64,000 nucleotides of DNA, taken from positions 62,001 to 126,000 of the forward strand of contig NZ_BMJT01000007.1 of NCBI RefSeq assembly GCF_014643595.1, written 5' to 3'. Made by a program: the position numbers and the translations under genes. This DNA is from Lysinibacillus alkalisoli. GTDB lineage: Bacteria > Bacillota > Bacilli > Bacillales_A > Planococcaceae. Below the pieces are notes generated by a model that saw only the letters and a list, made by a program, of their open reading frames with translations, did no database searches and had not been told where the DNA came from. Positions 1-10,851 of this stretch are shown here, piece by piece. The first letter of the stretch is position 1. Every line of letters starts with the position of its first letter.

Positions 1-1222
1 GTAACCCTGTGGACTCTGCTAATCGTTTCGCTGCTCTGCCTGTTGGGGCAGCTAACAAGATAGGATAAGGTTTATCGGTATATTTTTTAGGGTCTAAAGA
101 TAACTTATGCAGTTTGGCATATGTTTCAACAATGCCTCGTACAACTGTTGTTTTACCAGTACCCGGGCCTCCTGTTAAAATCATAATGGCTGAATTCACA
201 GCTGTTGCAATAGCACTGATTTGGGTTTTGGCATACGTGACTTGCAATGCCTCTTCCACTTCACCAATCGCGAGATGAATATCACTATTCACAAGATGAT
301 CACGCTCTTCATGCTCCACTAATAATTGAATGATTTTATGCGCCACACCAAGTTCTGCATAATAAAGGCTTGGCAAATAAATACGGGTTTCTTCTTGGCA
401 AAGGACACTTTCAGTCAATAATACATCTAGTTGCTTGTTTAGTGCTGTATCATCATTCACTTTAGCAATGTGTTGTGCCTCTTGTAACACATCTTCACGT
501 TCTGCATAAATATGACTTGTGCCGTTTAGTTGATGTAGCGCTGTAATAATGGCTGCTTGTAGACGGATTGCACTATCTTTAGCAATGCCTAGATGATGGC
601 CAATAGCATCTGCTTTATCAAAACCAATGCCCTTTACTTCTTGTACCAAAATATAAGGGTTATCGGTAATGATTGTTAATGCTTCAGCACGATATTTTTC
701 ATAAATACGCATGCTATCTTTATTACCAACACCTAAAGCTTGTAATTTAACCAATATATGGCTAACACCAATATTATCTTGAATAACTGTAACAATCAAA
801 TCTTTTTTTTCATCTGACAAGCGAGGTACACGGTCCAAAACAGAAGGATCATCTAAAATGCGCTGTAAAACATCCTCACCTACATGTTGCACAATACTCT
901 CTGCTGTTTTTTCGCCAATACCTTTAAATAAATCACTCGACAAATAACGAATCAAACTTGTTTTTGTAGTAGGCAATTGTTTTTCTACATTTGTTGCTGC
1001 AAATTGTTGCCCATACTTAGCATGTACAGTTGGTTGCCCACTAAAACGATACGTTTCACCATCTTCTAGTTGAATGAGTTGACCTGTAATACGCATCTCA
1101 TCTTTTGCTGTTATGCCTTCACAATTTGTTTCTGTCACACGGACAGAAAGCACACTGTATAAATTATCCGCATTATAGAAAAGAGTGCGTAATACTTCAC
1201 CTACAACATAGTAATCTAGCAT
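1..1222 (-). CDS. recD2: RecD2-type ATP-dependent DNA helicase, C-terminus cut by window edge
   Basis: RecD2 (YrrC) is a 5'-3' superfamily 1B helicase that acts in DNA repair without RecBC. About 407 residues are visible, running off the left edge of the window. The N-terminus (MLDYYVVGEVL) is followed by an OB-like domain, helix-hairpin-helix repeats (FKGIGEKTAESIV, VKGIGFDKADAIG) and then the Walker A motif GGPGTGKTT at about residue 390. The start is ATG with an upstream GGGAGC. In B. subtilis the same gene precedes the TPR gene yrrB and mnmA, as here, although here 630 bp and a small divergent gene lie between them. Confidence 0.93.
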   Translation of the reverse strand, partial: MLDYYVVGEVLRTLFYNADNLYSVLSVRVTETNCEGITAKDEMRITGQLIQLEDGETYRFSGQPTVHAKYGQQFAATNVEKQLPTTKTSLIRYLSSDLFKGIGEKTAESIVQHVGEDVLQRILDDPSVLDRVPRLSDEKKDLIVTVIQDNIGVSHILVKLQALGVGNKDSMRIYEKYRAEALTIITDNPYILVQEVKGIGFDKADAIGHHLGIAKDSAIRLQAAIITALHQLNGTSHIYAEREDVLQEAQHIAKVNDDTALNKQLDVLLTESVLCQEETRIYLPSLYYAELGVAHKIIQLLVEHEERDHLVNSDIHLAIGEVEEALQVTYAKTQISAIATAVNSAIMILTGGPGTGKTTVVRGIVETYAKLHKLSLDPKKYTDKPYPILLAAPTGRAAKRLAESTGL

Positions 1223-1337
1223 ATTAACAGCTCCCTTCTACACTTTGCTTATTATAACAAAGCTTGTTTACTGTTGCTATGCTACAAATGAATATGTTGT
1301 ATTTTTTTAAAGCATGCAAACTACATAATCCGGCAAT

Positions 1338-1362
1338 TAATGTTATGATAAGCATAACATTA
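1338..1362. promoter_or_regulatory. 25-bp perfect dyad between recD2 and a small divergent gene
   Basis: TAATGTTATG and CATAACATTA are exact inverted repeats separated by ATAAG. They lie between the divergent recD2 start (1222) and the start at 1453. There is no T-run, so an operator is more likely than a terminator. The regulator is not identified. The rest of 1223-1452 is AT-rich and holds nothing else that I recognise. Confidence 0.4.
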
Positions 1363-1452
1363 GCAAATGTATTTTAACCCCTCACTATACAAACGTTTAA
1401 GTGGAAGAAATAGTTTGTTAAAAAAAACTTTTTTTGAAAGGTCGGGTCATCC

Positions 1453-1743
1453 ATGAATTTAGTTTACAAAGATTATATTTTTCCATTTCAAAAAACAAAC
1501 TTAGAACGCATTATCGACGGGAAATATTTTAAAATTAATCGCACAGATTATACTCAGGAAATTCAAATCCAATTAGACAATGAACAAATGTTATTGGAGT
1601 TTTCCAAATCATTGAAAGCGACTTGCAGCTTATTACAAGAAACCGAAACAGAACCTTATATACAAGTCAATATCGATTTAATCCCTTTTGTTGAAGCCTT
1701 TAATACACGCTATCAACTTAATGCTGCTATTACAAATGAGTAA
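1453..1743 (+). CDS. Small hypothetical protein, 96 residues
   Basis: I do not recognise this protein. It is soluble and acidic, with no signal peptide, membrane segment or cysteine pair; it has one Cys at about residue 57. The N-terminus is MNLVYKDYIFPF. The start is supported by AAAGGTCGGG about 8 bases upstream, and a strong terminator directly follows the stop. It is divergent from recD2 and convergent with the TPR gene. Being a single-gene unit with its own terminator makes it likely to be real, but no function can be assigned. Confidence 0.65.
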   Translation: MNLVYKDYIFPFQKTNLERIIDGKYFKINRTDYTQEIQIQLDNEQMLLEFSKSLKATCSLLQETETEPYIQVNIDLIPFVEAFNTRYQLNAAITNE

Positions 1744-1752
1744 TATATGACA

Positions 1753-1794
1753 AAAAAGTACACTTGAACAATTATGAATTCAAGTGTACTTTTT
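1753..1794. terminator. Bidirectional intrinsic terminator
   Basis: The arms AAGTACACTTGAA and TTCAAGTGTACTT form a long stem flanked by A- and T-runs. It can serve the small plus-strand gene and the minus-strand TPR-mnmA operon. Confidence 0.85.
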
Positions 1795-1851
1795 ATTTTA
1801 TGTGGCGTAGCGCTTTAACATACTCCACGTAGCTTCAACTTAATCTTTTGA

Positions 1852-2511
1852 CTAGTTAAGACGCTGTTCGATTAAATCTATCATGTACTTAGCTTGTTCA
1901 AATGCTGGTTCAATCTCATAAGCGCGGGTTAAATGTTGTAATGCTTTTTCTGTATCCTCTGTTGATACAGCATATAACACGCCTAGATTATAATAAGCAT
2001 CCGCATTCAATCCATCTAATGTTATGACGTATTGCAATTGAGGCTCTGCTTCTTTAAACATTTCTAATGTGCATAATAAAATGCCAAATGACAGTTGAAT
2101 TTGTACATCTTCTTTCGCTAACTCGGCTGCACGTTGCATATAAGGCAATGCAAAGGTATGCTTATTCTCTTTTTCTAGGCTTTTTGCCAACATATAATAA
2201 GCGTCTGCACCCTCTAACTCATGTGTGATCGCTTCTTTATATAAACGAGCTGCCTCTGTAAAACGTGTTGCATTATAATATAAATTGGCTAAGCCATAGT
2301 AAGCTGTCGCCGCTGTTGTATCAATTGTTAGTGCTTTTTGAAAAAAACGCTCTGCACGGTCAACTTCTTCTAATGAAGCAAGTAAATTTCCAAAATTAAT
2401 ATAACCCACTGCATCGTCTGGGTTGGCTTCTATTGCATCATTAAAGGCTTGAGCTGCCTCCTCATATCGTTTCTCCTGAAAAGCAAGAATACCTTTCTCA
2501 TTAAAATCCAT
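1852..2511 (-). CDS. yrrB: Tetratricopeptide repeat protein (YrrB family)
   Basis: This 219-residue protein is built almost wholly of TPR units. Typical AxxYxxLGxLY and AEPxxxxAxxxL patterns recur about every 34 residues (for example YINFGNLLASLEEVDRAERF, ADAYYNLGVLYA). TPR proteins are scaffolds for protein contacts; the partner is unknown. It lies 8 bp downstream of mnmA in the same operon, as yrrB does in B. subtilis, so a role with tRNA thiolation or RecD2 is possible but unproven. The start ATG follows GTGAGGAC. Confidence 0.88.
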   Translation of the reverse strand: MDFNEKGILAFQEKRYEEAAQAFNDAIEANPDDAVGYINFGNLLASLEEVDRAERFFQKALTIDTTAATAYYGLANLYYNATRFTEAARLYKEAITHELEGADAYYMLAKSLEKENKHTFALPYMQRAAELAKEDVQIQLSFGILLCTLEMFKEAEPQLQYVITLDGLNADAYYNLGVLYAVSTEDTEKALQHLTRAYEIEPAFEQAKYMIDLIEQRLN

Positions 2512-2519
2512 GTCCTCAC

Positions 2520-4770
<2,251 letters not shown>

Positions 4771-4782
4771 TTGACATCTCCC

Positions 4783-5202
4783 TTAAATATAAAACATATA
4801 ACCATCATCTGGTGCTGACGCTGTGTGATTAGCTAAATCTTGAATGGTTGTTGTATCTAATACATTTTTCACAGCATCGCGAATTCGTAGCCATAACTCG
4901 CGTTGTGGCGCCTCTTCATTTTCAATCCCTTCAACTGGCTGAATAGGTCCTTCTAATACACGAATTACATCTGCTGCCGAAATTTCTTCTGGTGCGCGTG
5001 CTAATAAATAGCCACCATATGCACCACGTACACTTTTTACTAAGCCTGCATTACGCATTGGTGAAATTAGTTGTTCTAAATAGGCTTCTGATAGTTCTTT
5101 TTCTGTAGCAATCTTTCTTAACGGCGTGGGGCCGTCCCCATAATGTTTTGCTAGCTCAATCATAATCGTTAAGCCATAGCGCCCTTTCGTGGAAATTTTC
5201 AT
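4783..5202 (-). CDS. cymR: Cysteine metabolism repressor CymR (Rrf2 family)
   Basis: CymR is the master repressor of cysteine synthesis and uptake in Bacillales, acting with the CysK-O-acetylserine sensor. The sequence MKISTKGRYGLTIMIELA, the winged-helix region and the ending GYMFYI closely match B. subtilis CymR. The protein lacks the iron-sulfur cysteines of other Rrf2 regulators, as CymR does. An in-frame GTG nine bases upstream lies in the ribosome-binding site GAGGTG, so the ATG at 5202 (139 residues) is preferred. A TATAAT lies about 30 bp upstream. It is divergent from rarA. Confidence 0.95.
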   Translation of the reverse strand: MKISTKGRYGLTIMIELAKHYGDGPTPLRKIATEKELSEAYLEQLISPMRNAGLVKSVRGAYGGYLLARAPEEISAADVIRVLEGPIQPVEGIENEEAPQRELWLRIRDAVKNVLDTTTIQDLANHTASAPDDGYMFYI

Positions 5203-5328
5203 GACAAACACCTCATTAAAGTTTAAGTTAAATTATAGCATTAGTATATCATACAACCACGTGTTAAATACGAGTAATACGCTTATGTTACAATGTTTTA
5301 AGACTATTGCATAGAAGGGGGAATATCG

Positions 5329-6606
5329 ATGAGTGAACCATTAGCTTATCGCATGCGACCACAAACACTAGATGACATTATTGGTCAAGAGTCATTCATT
5401 GGTAAAGATACTGCACTTTATAAAATGATTATGAAAGGCCATGTACCTTCTTTATTACTGTATGGCTTACCAGGCATTGGCAAAACTTCGATTGCCAGCG
5501 CTATTGCAGGTAGTTCACAACTGCCTTTTTATCCTTTGAATGCGACACAATCTAATAAAAAAGATGTGGAGTTTGTCATTAATGAAGCAGAGTATTATGG
5601 GAAAGTTATTTTATTTTTAGACGAAATCCACCGCTTCAATAAATTGCAACAAGACACATTGCTCCCTCACGTAGAAGCAGGAAAAATTATTTTAATTGGC
5701 GCCACGACAGAAAATCCATTCCATGATGTCAATCCTGCCATTCGCTCAAGATGCGGGGATATCATTCAACTACAGCGTTTAACGGAATCTGATATTGTAC
5801 AATTATTAACAAAAGCAATTAAAGATCCGGAGCATGGACTGGGTAAAGAAAAATTTAAAATTACAATCACACAAATTAAAGCTATTGCACATGCTGCAAA
5901 TGGCGACGCTCGTAAAGCGTTAAACCTGTTAGAGTCTGTATTTTTTGCCGCAGATGAGATTAAGGGAGAACATATTGCGAGTGATCGTATGATTGCCCAT
6001 TTAGCCAAGCGTATTGGTGTATACGGCGATAATAAGGGGTCCCACTTTTATAATTTACTTTCTGCTTTACAAAAATCCGTCCGTGGCAGTGATGTTGATG
6101 CAGCCCTCTATTACCTTGCTCATCTATTAGAGGTTGGCGATATAGTGGCCGTTTCTCGACACCTACTTGTAATGGCATTTGAGGATATCGGGTTGGCTAA
6201 TCAAGCGATGGGCACACATGTCTTATCCGCCATTCAAGCAGCAGAACGTCTCGGTTTGCCTGAAGCCCGTATACCTTTATCACAAGCTGTTATCGCTATG
6301 TGTTTATCCGAAAAATCTAATACTGCTTACTTAGCTATTGATCAAGCGATTGCTGCCATTCAAGCTGGTAAAACAGGGGATATTCCTATGCATTTACGAG
6401 ATGCGCATTACAGTGGCTCAGAAGCGCTTGGACATAAAGGGTATTTATACCCTCACGATACACCAATCGGTACTTTTGGTGGCTTTATCAAACAACAATA
6501 CTTACCAGATGCACTTGAAGGCTCCCAATTTTATACGCCTGTCGAAGCCGGGGATGAAAAACGCATCGCTAAAATTCACCAACACTTGCAACATTTGAAA
6601 AAATAA
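5329..6606 (+). CDS. rarA: Replication-associated recombination protein A (RarA/MgsA AAA+ ATPase)
   Basis: RarA is a clamp-loader-like AAA+ ATPase that acts at stalled forks with SSB. Walker A is GLPGIGKTS (about residues 46-54), Walker B is LFLDEIHRF and sensor 1 is IGATTENP. The C-terminal MgsA oligomerisation domain contains YSGSEALGHKGYLYPHD. The length of 425 residues is normal. The ribosome-binding site AAGGGGGA precedes ATG. The cymR-rarA neighbourhood matches yrzC-yrvN of B. subtilis. Confidence 0.96.
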   Translation: MSEPLAYRMRPQTLDDIIGQESFIGKDTALYKMIMKGHVPSLLLYGLPGIGKTSIASAIAGSSQLPFYPLNATQSNKKDVEFVINEAEYYGKVILFLDEIHRFNKLQQDTLLPHVEAGKIILIGATTENPFHDVNPAIRSRCGDIIQLQRLTESDIVQLLTKAIKDPEHGLGKEKFKITITQIKAIAHAANGDARKALNLLESVFFAADEIKGEHIASDRMIAHLAKRIGVYGDNKGSHFYNLLSALQKSVRGSDVDAALYYLAHLLEVGDIVAVSRHLLVMAFEDIGLANQAMGTHVLSAIQAAERLGLPEARIPLSQAVIAMCLSEKSNTAYLAIDQAIAAIQAGKTGDIPMHLRDAHYSGSEALGHKGYLYPHDTPIGTFGGFIKQQYLPDALEGSQFYTPVEAGDEKRIAKIHQHLQHLKK

Positions 6607-6659
6607 ATTACAGCTTTCACTTAAATATACCGAAAATTGCCTAGGATAATAAAGTGGCA

Positions 6660-6687
6660 TTGCACATTACGTGAGATGTGATACGAT
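6660..6687 (+). promoter_or_regulatory. Candidate sigma-A promoter of brnQ
   Basis: TTGCAC and TACGAT are separated by 16 bp, with the expected transcription start about 30 bp before the brnQ start. No T-box or other leader fits in the remaining space. Confidence 0.5.
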
Positions 6688-6723
6688 AAGAAAATTATTG
6701 AATCAACTAGGAGATATCACCTC

Positions 6724-8082
6724 ATGCAAACAAAACCATCTTTTTCTACGTATGCCTTAATTGGCACCATGCTTTTTGGCATGTTTTTTGGTGCAGGTAA
6801 CTTAATTTTTCCTGTGCAATTAGGTCAAGGAGCAGGTACACACTTTTGGTTTGTATTACTCGGCTTTCTAATTACAGCCATCACACTACCCTTCATTGGT
6901 ATTTTATCAATTGGACTTTCCAATAGTAAAAATTTATTGGATCTTGGTAACCGTGTACACCCTACTTTCAGTTTTATTTTCTCTTTATTACTCTACTTAG
7001 CTATCGGGCCACTCTGTGCGTTACCACGTACCGCAACTGTACCTTTTGTAGTAGGGTTTGAGCCCTTTATTTCAGAAAATTATCTTGCCTTAGCTTTGCT
7101 AATTTTTAGCTTTATCTTTTTTGCCTTAACATGCTACTTTTCGTTGAATCCTGCTAAAGTAATGGATTACATTGGGAAATACTTAACACCTGCTTTTTTA
7201 GTGTTTTTATTCATCTTAATAGGTGTCAGTATCGTGTCTCCTATGGGGAAATTTGAACAAAGCACAGGTGATGCGAGTACAGCCTTTATGAATGGTTTTA
7301 CTGGTGGGTACCAAACGATGGATGCCCTCGCTGCTTTAGCGTTTGGCGCTGTTATTGTGCATGCTATTAAACAACAAGGCTTTACAACACCAAAGCAAGT
7401 GGCTTATATGACTTGGAAATCTGGTTTATTCGCTATGATTTTAATGATGATTATTTATGGCTTTATTATGTACATTGGTGCTACAAGTTTAGATGCCATT
7501 GGCACACAAGAAAATGGTGGACTAATTTTAACTGCTGTTGCCCAATATTATTTTGGTAAATATGGTGCTCTATTACTAGCCATTATTATTGTACTTGCTT
7601 GTTTAAAAACGAGTATTGGCTTAACTACTGCTTGTAGTGAATTTTTTCATGACATTATGCCACGTATTCGCTACCGCACATTCGTAGTTATCAATTGTAT
7701 CGTGTCATTTGCAATAGCGAATGTTGGGTTAAGCCAAATCATTCGTTTTGCTGAGCCTGTTTTATTTTTCCTATACCCTATCGCTATTGTACTTACCTTA
7801 CTCACCTTATTATCGCCATTATTTCAACAGCGCAAAATTGTATTTATCCTACCACTACTCTTAACGTTATGCATTAGCGTAATAGATGGGTATAATTTAC
7901 TAATTATAAAGATTCCAAACTTCACATTCCAACCATTTTCCATAATTTCCGAATGGTATGATGAATTTTTGCCATTTTACACAATAGGACTTGGGTGGTT
8001 AATTCCTGCACTTATCGGCTTTATTTTTGCTTTTATTTGGCATAGGCTATCAAATAAAAACACATCAACCTCTCTTAACTAA
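6724..8082 (+). CDS. brnQ: Branched-chain amino acid:cation symporter (BrnQ/LIVCS family)
   Basis: This 452-residue integral membrane protein has about 12 hydrophobic helices and the family N-terminus YALIGTMLFGMFFGAGNLIF. The family imports Leu, Ile and Val with Na+ or H+. The ribosome-binding site AGGAG lies 10 bases before ATG. It is placed between rarA and tcdA, which are neighbours in B. subtilis, so it belongs to a local insertion. The last codons lie inside a terminator hairpin shared with the convergent gene. Confidence 0.93.
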   Translation: MQTKPSFSTYALIGTMLFGMFFGAGNLIFPVQLGQGAGTHFWFVLLGFLITAITLPFIGILSIGLSNSKNLLDLGNRVHPTFSFIFSLLLYLAIGPLCALPRTATVPFVVGFEPFISENYLALALLIFSFIFFALTCYFSLNPAKVMDYIGKYLTPAFLVFLFILIGVSIVSPMGKFEQSTGDASTAFMNGFTGGYQTMDALAALAFGAVIVHAIKQQGFTTPKQVAYMTWKSGLFAMILMMIIYGFIMYIGATSLDAIGTQENGGLILTAVAQYYFGKYGALLLAIIIVLACLKTSIGLTTACSEFFHDIMPRIRYRTFVVINCIVSFAIANVGLSQIIRFAEPVLFFLYPIAIVLTLLTLLSPLFQQRKIVFILPLLLTLCISVIDGYNLLIIKIPNFTFQPFSIISEWYDEFLPFYTIGLGWLIPALIGFIFAFIWHRLSNKNTSTSLN

Positions 8083-8097
8083 GAGGTGATGTGTTTT
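8056..8097. terminator. Bidirectional terminator inside both convergent gene ends
   Basis: AAACACATCA-ACCTCT pairs with AGAGGT-GATGTGTTT, with T-runs on both sides. The hairpin covers the stop codons of brnQ (8080-8082) and of the minus-strand gene (8075-8077). Confidence 0.85.
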
Positions 8098-8791
8098 CTT
8101 GAAATTCGGCATAAAAGTACGCTAACTCTTCACGTACTGTGGCGTGTTTTGGTTGTTTATCATCTAATAGGTAAGCAAGGCGATGACTCGTATTAATTGC
8201 ATACTGCAATATTTTATTAATCTCATTTGTTTGACTTGCTGCGCAATGACGCAGTGTCTTCACGACCTGAGCTTGAGCCTCTACCCAATGGCGTGGTAAA
8301 GGAATAGTCAACTCAGCTAATTCATCATAAGTCTCACGAAAATCGCTTAATGGTTTATTAATCATCAACTCATACTTCTCTAAGCTATCATCTATTTCTG
8401 ATAATGTTTTCGTCACCCATAGATCCCCATATTGTATGATAAATAATGCCTGTAAGAAGGATTGCTCTGCGTTTCCTTCTGTTTGCTTCATCATATTTTG
8501 CACACTTTTTTGTTCTAAGAAAATCATATAAATGACATGACGAATCGAATACATCATGGCATTTTTCTCATTAACTAACACTTGATTTTGCCCATAATAT
8601 AAACTTAGCCACATATCTCTCATTAAAGCTATAGCATGCACAGAGCCCACTGCGCGCTCACATTGTTGTAACTCCCCATTTAATGCCCAATTTAAATAGG
8701 ATGAAAATAAAATATTATCTTCTCGCGACGCAATTACTAAATCAATATCTTCCCTCTGCACATCAAAAATATGACTTTTTATATTGCCCAT
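8075..8791 (-). CDS. Hypothetical protein, 238 residues
   Basis: I recognise no family. The protein is soluble and predicted mostly helical, with no signal peptide. In-frame codons extend upstream to 8833, but a good ribosome-binding site, GGAGGA, lies 6 bases before the ATG at 8791 (MGNIKSHIFDV), so that start was chosen. It overlaps brnQ by 8 bp tail to tail. It sits beside another unknown gene of similar type (9002-9508) in a block absent from the B. subtilis rarA-tcdA junction. The region 8792-8943 upstream is AT-rich and probably holds its promoter. Confidence 0.7.
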   Translation of the reverse strand: MGNIKSHIFDVQREDIDLVIASREDNILFSSYLNWALNGELQQCERAVGSVHAIALMRDMWLSLYYGQNQVLVNEKNAMMYSIRHVIYMIFLEQKSVQNMMKQTEGNAEQSFLQALFIIQYGDLWVTKTLSEIDDSLEKYELMINKPLSDFRETYDELAELTIPLPRHWVEAQAQVVKTLRHCAASQTNEINKILQYAINTSHRLAYLLDDKQPKHATVREELAYFYAEFQENTSPLS

Positions 8792-8943
8792 CTCATATCC
8801 TCCTTCCATTTCGCTCACCCTTTTTATCGACATTTTTTATAAATAGTAAAGTGCTTTCATCAAAACAATACCATTTAAATCACATTTATACCATTTTATT
8901 TATTATTTTAATCGAACTTTTTTTACTATTATTTTTTTGCATC

Positions 8944-8980
8944 AAAAAAACCGTATGATCACATTAGTGATAGCATACGG
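8944..8980 (-). terminator. Intrinsic terminator of the 9002-9508 gene
   Basis: On the minus strand CCGTATG and CATACGG arms with an inner ATCAC/GTGAT pairing are followed by seven T residues. Confidence 0.85.
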
Positions 8981-9001
8981 CTCATCCTACGTTCTAAAAA
9001 G

Positions 9002-9508
9002 TTACTGTGTTACAGCTTTAGCATAGTCTGCTAATACACGCAACGCCTCGTCTACTTCTGTTGGTTGCTTTAATTTAGCAAGAATTTGTTGTTGGTCTAC
9101 CCCTTCAAGCAAACGAGTGTATGTGTCGTTCATTTCTTGCACAACCAAATCAATACTCTCTGCTTGTACATAAGGTAAAGATGTTACTGCGATATGAGCT
9201 AATGTCATGCCTTCTTTACGTTGCTCATCTGTTTTCGCAGTAGATAACAATACTACAGATAAGAAGAAGCTAAGTTGTGCAGTCGTACTCGCAAACATAT
9301 GCCAGTAAGTTGAAGCTGTTGGCAATGCTTGTTGTTTATCCAAATAAGTCATATAATAATTTATTGTTTCTTGAAATAAAGGGTTTAGTTGCTCGTAGGC
9401 AATTTCGTAGCGGACAGATGTATCCATATAATCAAATACAATTTGCTCCACCTGTTCTTGTAAAGACATAATGTCTAGTAAATCACCTTTTGTTCGTTTT
9501 ATTGTCAT
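9002..9508 (-). CDS. Hypothetical protein, 168 residues
   Basis: I recognise no family. It is a helical, acidic soluble protein with one moderately hydrophobic stretch (TAQLSFFLSVVLLS, about residues 74-87). The frame opens at 9565, but GGGAG lies 9 bases before the ATG at 9508 (MTIKRTKGDLL), the more likely start. It is a single-gene unit closed by the terminator at 8944-8980. It does not visibly resemble its neighbour at 8075-8791. Confidence 0.7.
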   Translation of the reverse strand: MTIKRTKGDLLDIMSLQEQVEQIVFDYMDTSVRYEIAYEQLNPLFQETINYYMTYLDKQQALPTASTYWHMFASTTAQLSFFLSVVLLSTAKTDEQRKEGMTLAHIAVTSLPYVQAESIDLVVQEMNDTYTRLLEGVDQQQILAKLKQPTEVDEALRVLADYAKAVTQ

Positions 9509-9663
9509 ATGTCGACACTCCCTTATGTTGTTTTTATCTCCCACTCGTCTACTCAACTTAATCAAAGTATATCAGTTCAGTACATGAAAAATTAGGGTTT
9601 ACGTATAAAGGAATGTAAACGCTACAATTTGTAGCAGTTTTGTGGCAATTTACGTTATTTCTA

Positions 9664-10431
9664 TTACTGAGAATCATTCACGCGTTGAATATGAACATCT
9701 TTTACAATCTGATTAATCACCCAACTTGCTGCAAATAAACCCGCTGTAGAAGGTACAAAAGCGTTCGATGATGGCGGTAATTGCGCTTTACGGACAGATG
9801 CTTCTTTGTTTCCTACCTCTTCAACTACGTCTGGACGAACAACAATAGGACTCTCATCTGAAAATACAACCGTAATGCCTTTGTGAATGCCCTCTTTACG
9901 CAGTTTTGTACGAATAATTTTTGCTAAAGGATCGGTATGTGTTTTTGAAATATCGGCAATTTTAAAACGTGTTGGATCCATTTTATTAGCGGCACCCATA
10001 CTCGAAATAATAGGAATATTACGTTGTAGACATTCTTTCATGAGATGGATTTTATACATCACCGTATCTGATGCATCAATGACATAGTCAATCTTTTGAG
10101 CAAAAAACTGCTCATACGTTTCTTCGGTATAAAACATATGCATATCTACAACTTCACAGTTAGGGTTAATATCTTTGATGCGTTCTTTCATCACAGCAGA
10201 TTTTGATTGTCCTACTGTTGATAAGTACGCTACTAATTGGCGATTAACATTGGTGATATCAACATTATCCTTATCTACTAAGACAATTTTACCGATGCCA
10301 CTACGTGCACATGCCTCTGCTGCAAAAGAACCTACACCTCCCACACCTAAAATGGCTACTGTTGTATGTGCTAATTTCTCTAGCCCTTCTTTACCAATGG
10401 CTAATTCATTTCTTGAAAATTGGTGTAACAT
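9664..10431 (-). CDS. tcdA: tRNA threonylcarbamoyladenosine dehydratase TcdA
   Basis: TcdA is an E1-like enzyme that cyclises t6A to ct6A at position 37 of ANN-decoding tRNAs. The ATP-binding glycine motif is LGVGGVGSFAAEACARSG, followed by LVDKDNVDITNVNRQ. The length (255 residues) is usual. It is the yrvM ortholog, next to aspS and the 6S RNA gene as in B. subtilis. Confidence 0.95.
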   Translation of the reverse strand: MLHQFSRNELAIGKEGLEKLAHTTVAILGVGGVGSFAAEACARSGIGKIVLVDKDNVDITNVNRQLVAYLSTVGQSKSAVMKERIKDINPNCEVVDMHMFYTEETYEQFFAQKIDYVIDASDTVMYKIHLMKECLQRNIPIISSMGAANKMDPTRFKIADISKTHTDPLAKIIRTKLRKEGIHKGITVVFSDESPIVVRPDVVEEVGNKEASVRKAQLPPSSNAFVPSTAGLFAASWVINQIVKDVHIQRVNDSQ

Positions 10432-10514
10432 ATTTGCGCCTCATTTCTTTTATGCTATGAGCGCATTATACACAAAAACAATACCGAGTATCAAGCTATG
10501 TTTTTATACAAAAA

Positions 10515-10697
10515 GAAAAACCCCAAACTGCCGTAATGTTAATTTCAGATTGATCCCGCTATGTGCAGGTGGGTGTTTTCATAATGATGATGAAACGTCC
10601 CGTCTTTAGCAGGCTTGTTTATTATCACTATAGATAAACTCCCTAAAAAAAGGTGTCGGTCAATCGAAATGGTATTACGAACAGCTCAGGATTTAAT
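10515..10697 (-). ncRNA. ssrS: 6S RNA (6S-1/BsrA type)
   Basis: No real gene fills the 420 bp between tcdA and aspS, the place of bsrA in B. subtilis. The 5' part (CTGAGCTGTTCGTAAT) pairs with the 3' part (ATTACGGCAGTTTGGGG) to form the closing stem. The middle can fold into the long hairpin with a purine-rich open bubble typical of 6S RNA, and a T-run follows. A sigma-A promoter lies just upstream. 6S RNA binds the sigma-A holoenzyme in stationary phase. The ends are estimates, good to about 5 bases. Confidence 0.85.
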
Positions 10698-10704
10698 TAT
10701 TTGT

Positions 10705-10733
10705 ATTCTAACACAAAATTCTGAAAACAACAA
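10705..10733 (-). promoter_or_regulatory. Sigma-A promoter of 6S RNA
   Basis: TTGTTG (10728-10733) and TAGAAT (10705-10710) on the minus strand are separated by exactly 17 bp. The predicted start is about 10697. Confidence 0.7.
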
Positions 10734-10772
10734 ATTAAATGTTTATTCGACAAATACTATGCATAACGTACA

Positions 10773-10810
10773 AAAGCACACCTTACAATAAGTATGCAAG
10801 ATGTGCCTTT
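10773..10810 (-). terminator. Terminator downstream of aspS
   Basis: GGCACATCTTGCA pairs with TGTAAGGTGTGC, flanked by an A-run and a short T-run. It separates the hisS-aspS operon from the 6S promoter. Confidence 0.7.
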
Positions 10811-10851
10811 CTCATATGATATATAAGGATTTGCTTTTAGCGTAGAATAAA

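Noticed and set aside
10175-10609. 144-codon plus-strand frame
   Set aside because: It is antisense to tcdA and then crosses the 6S RNA gene. It has no ribosome-binding site or family match.
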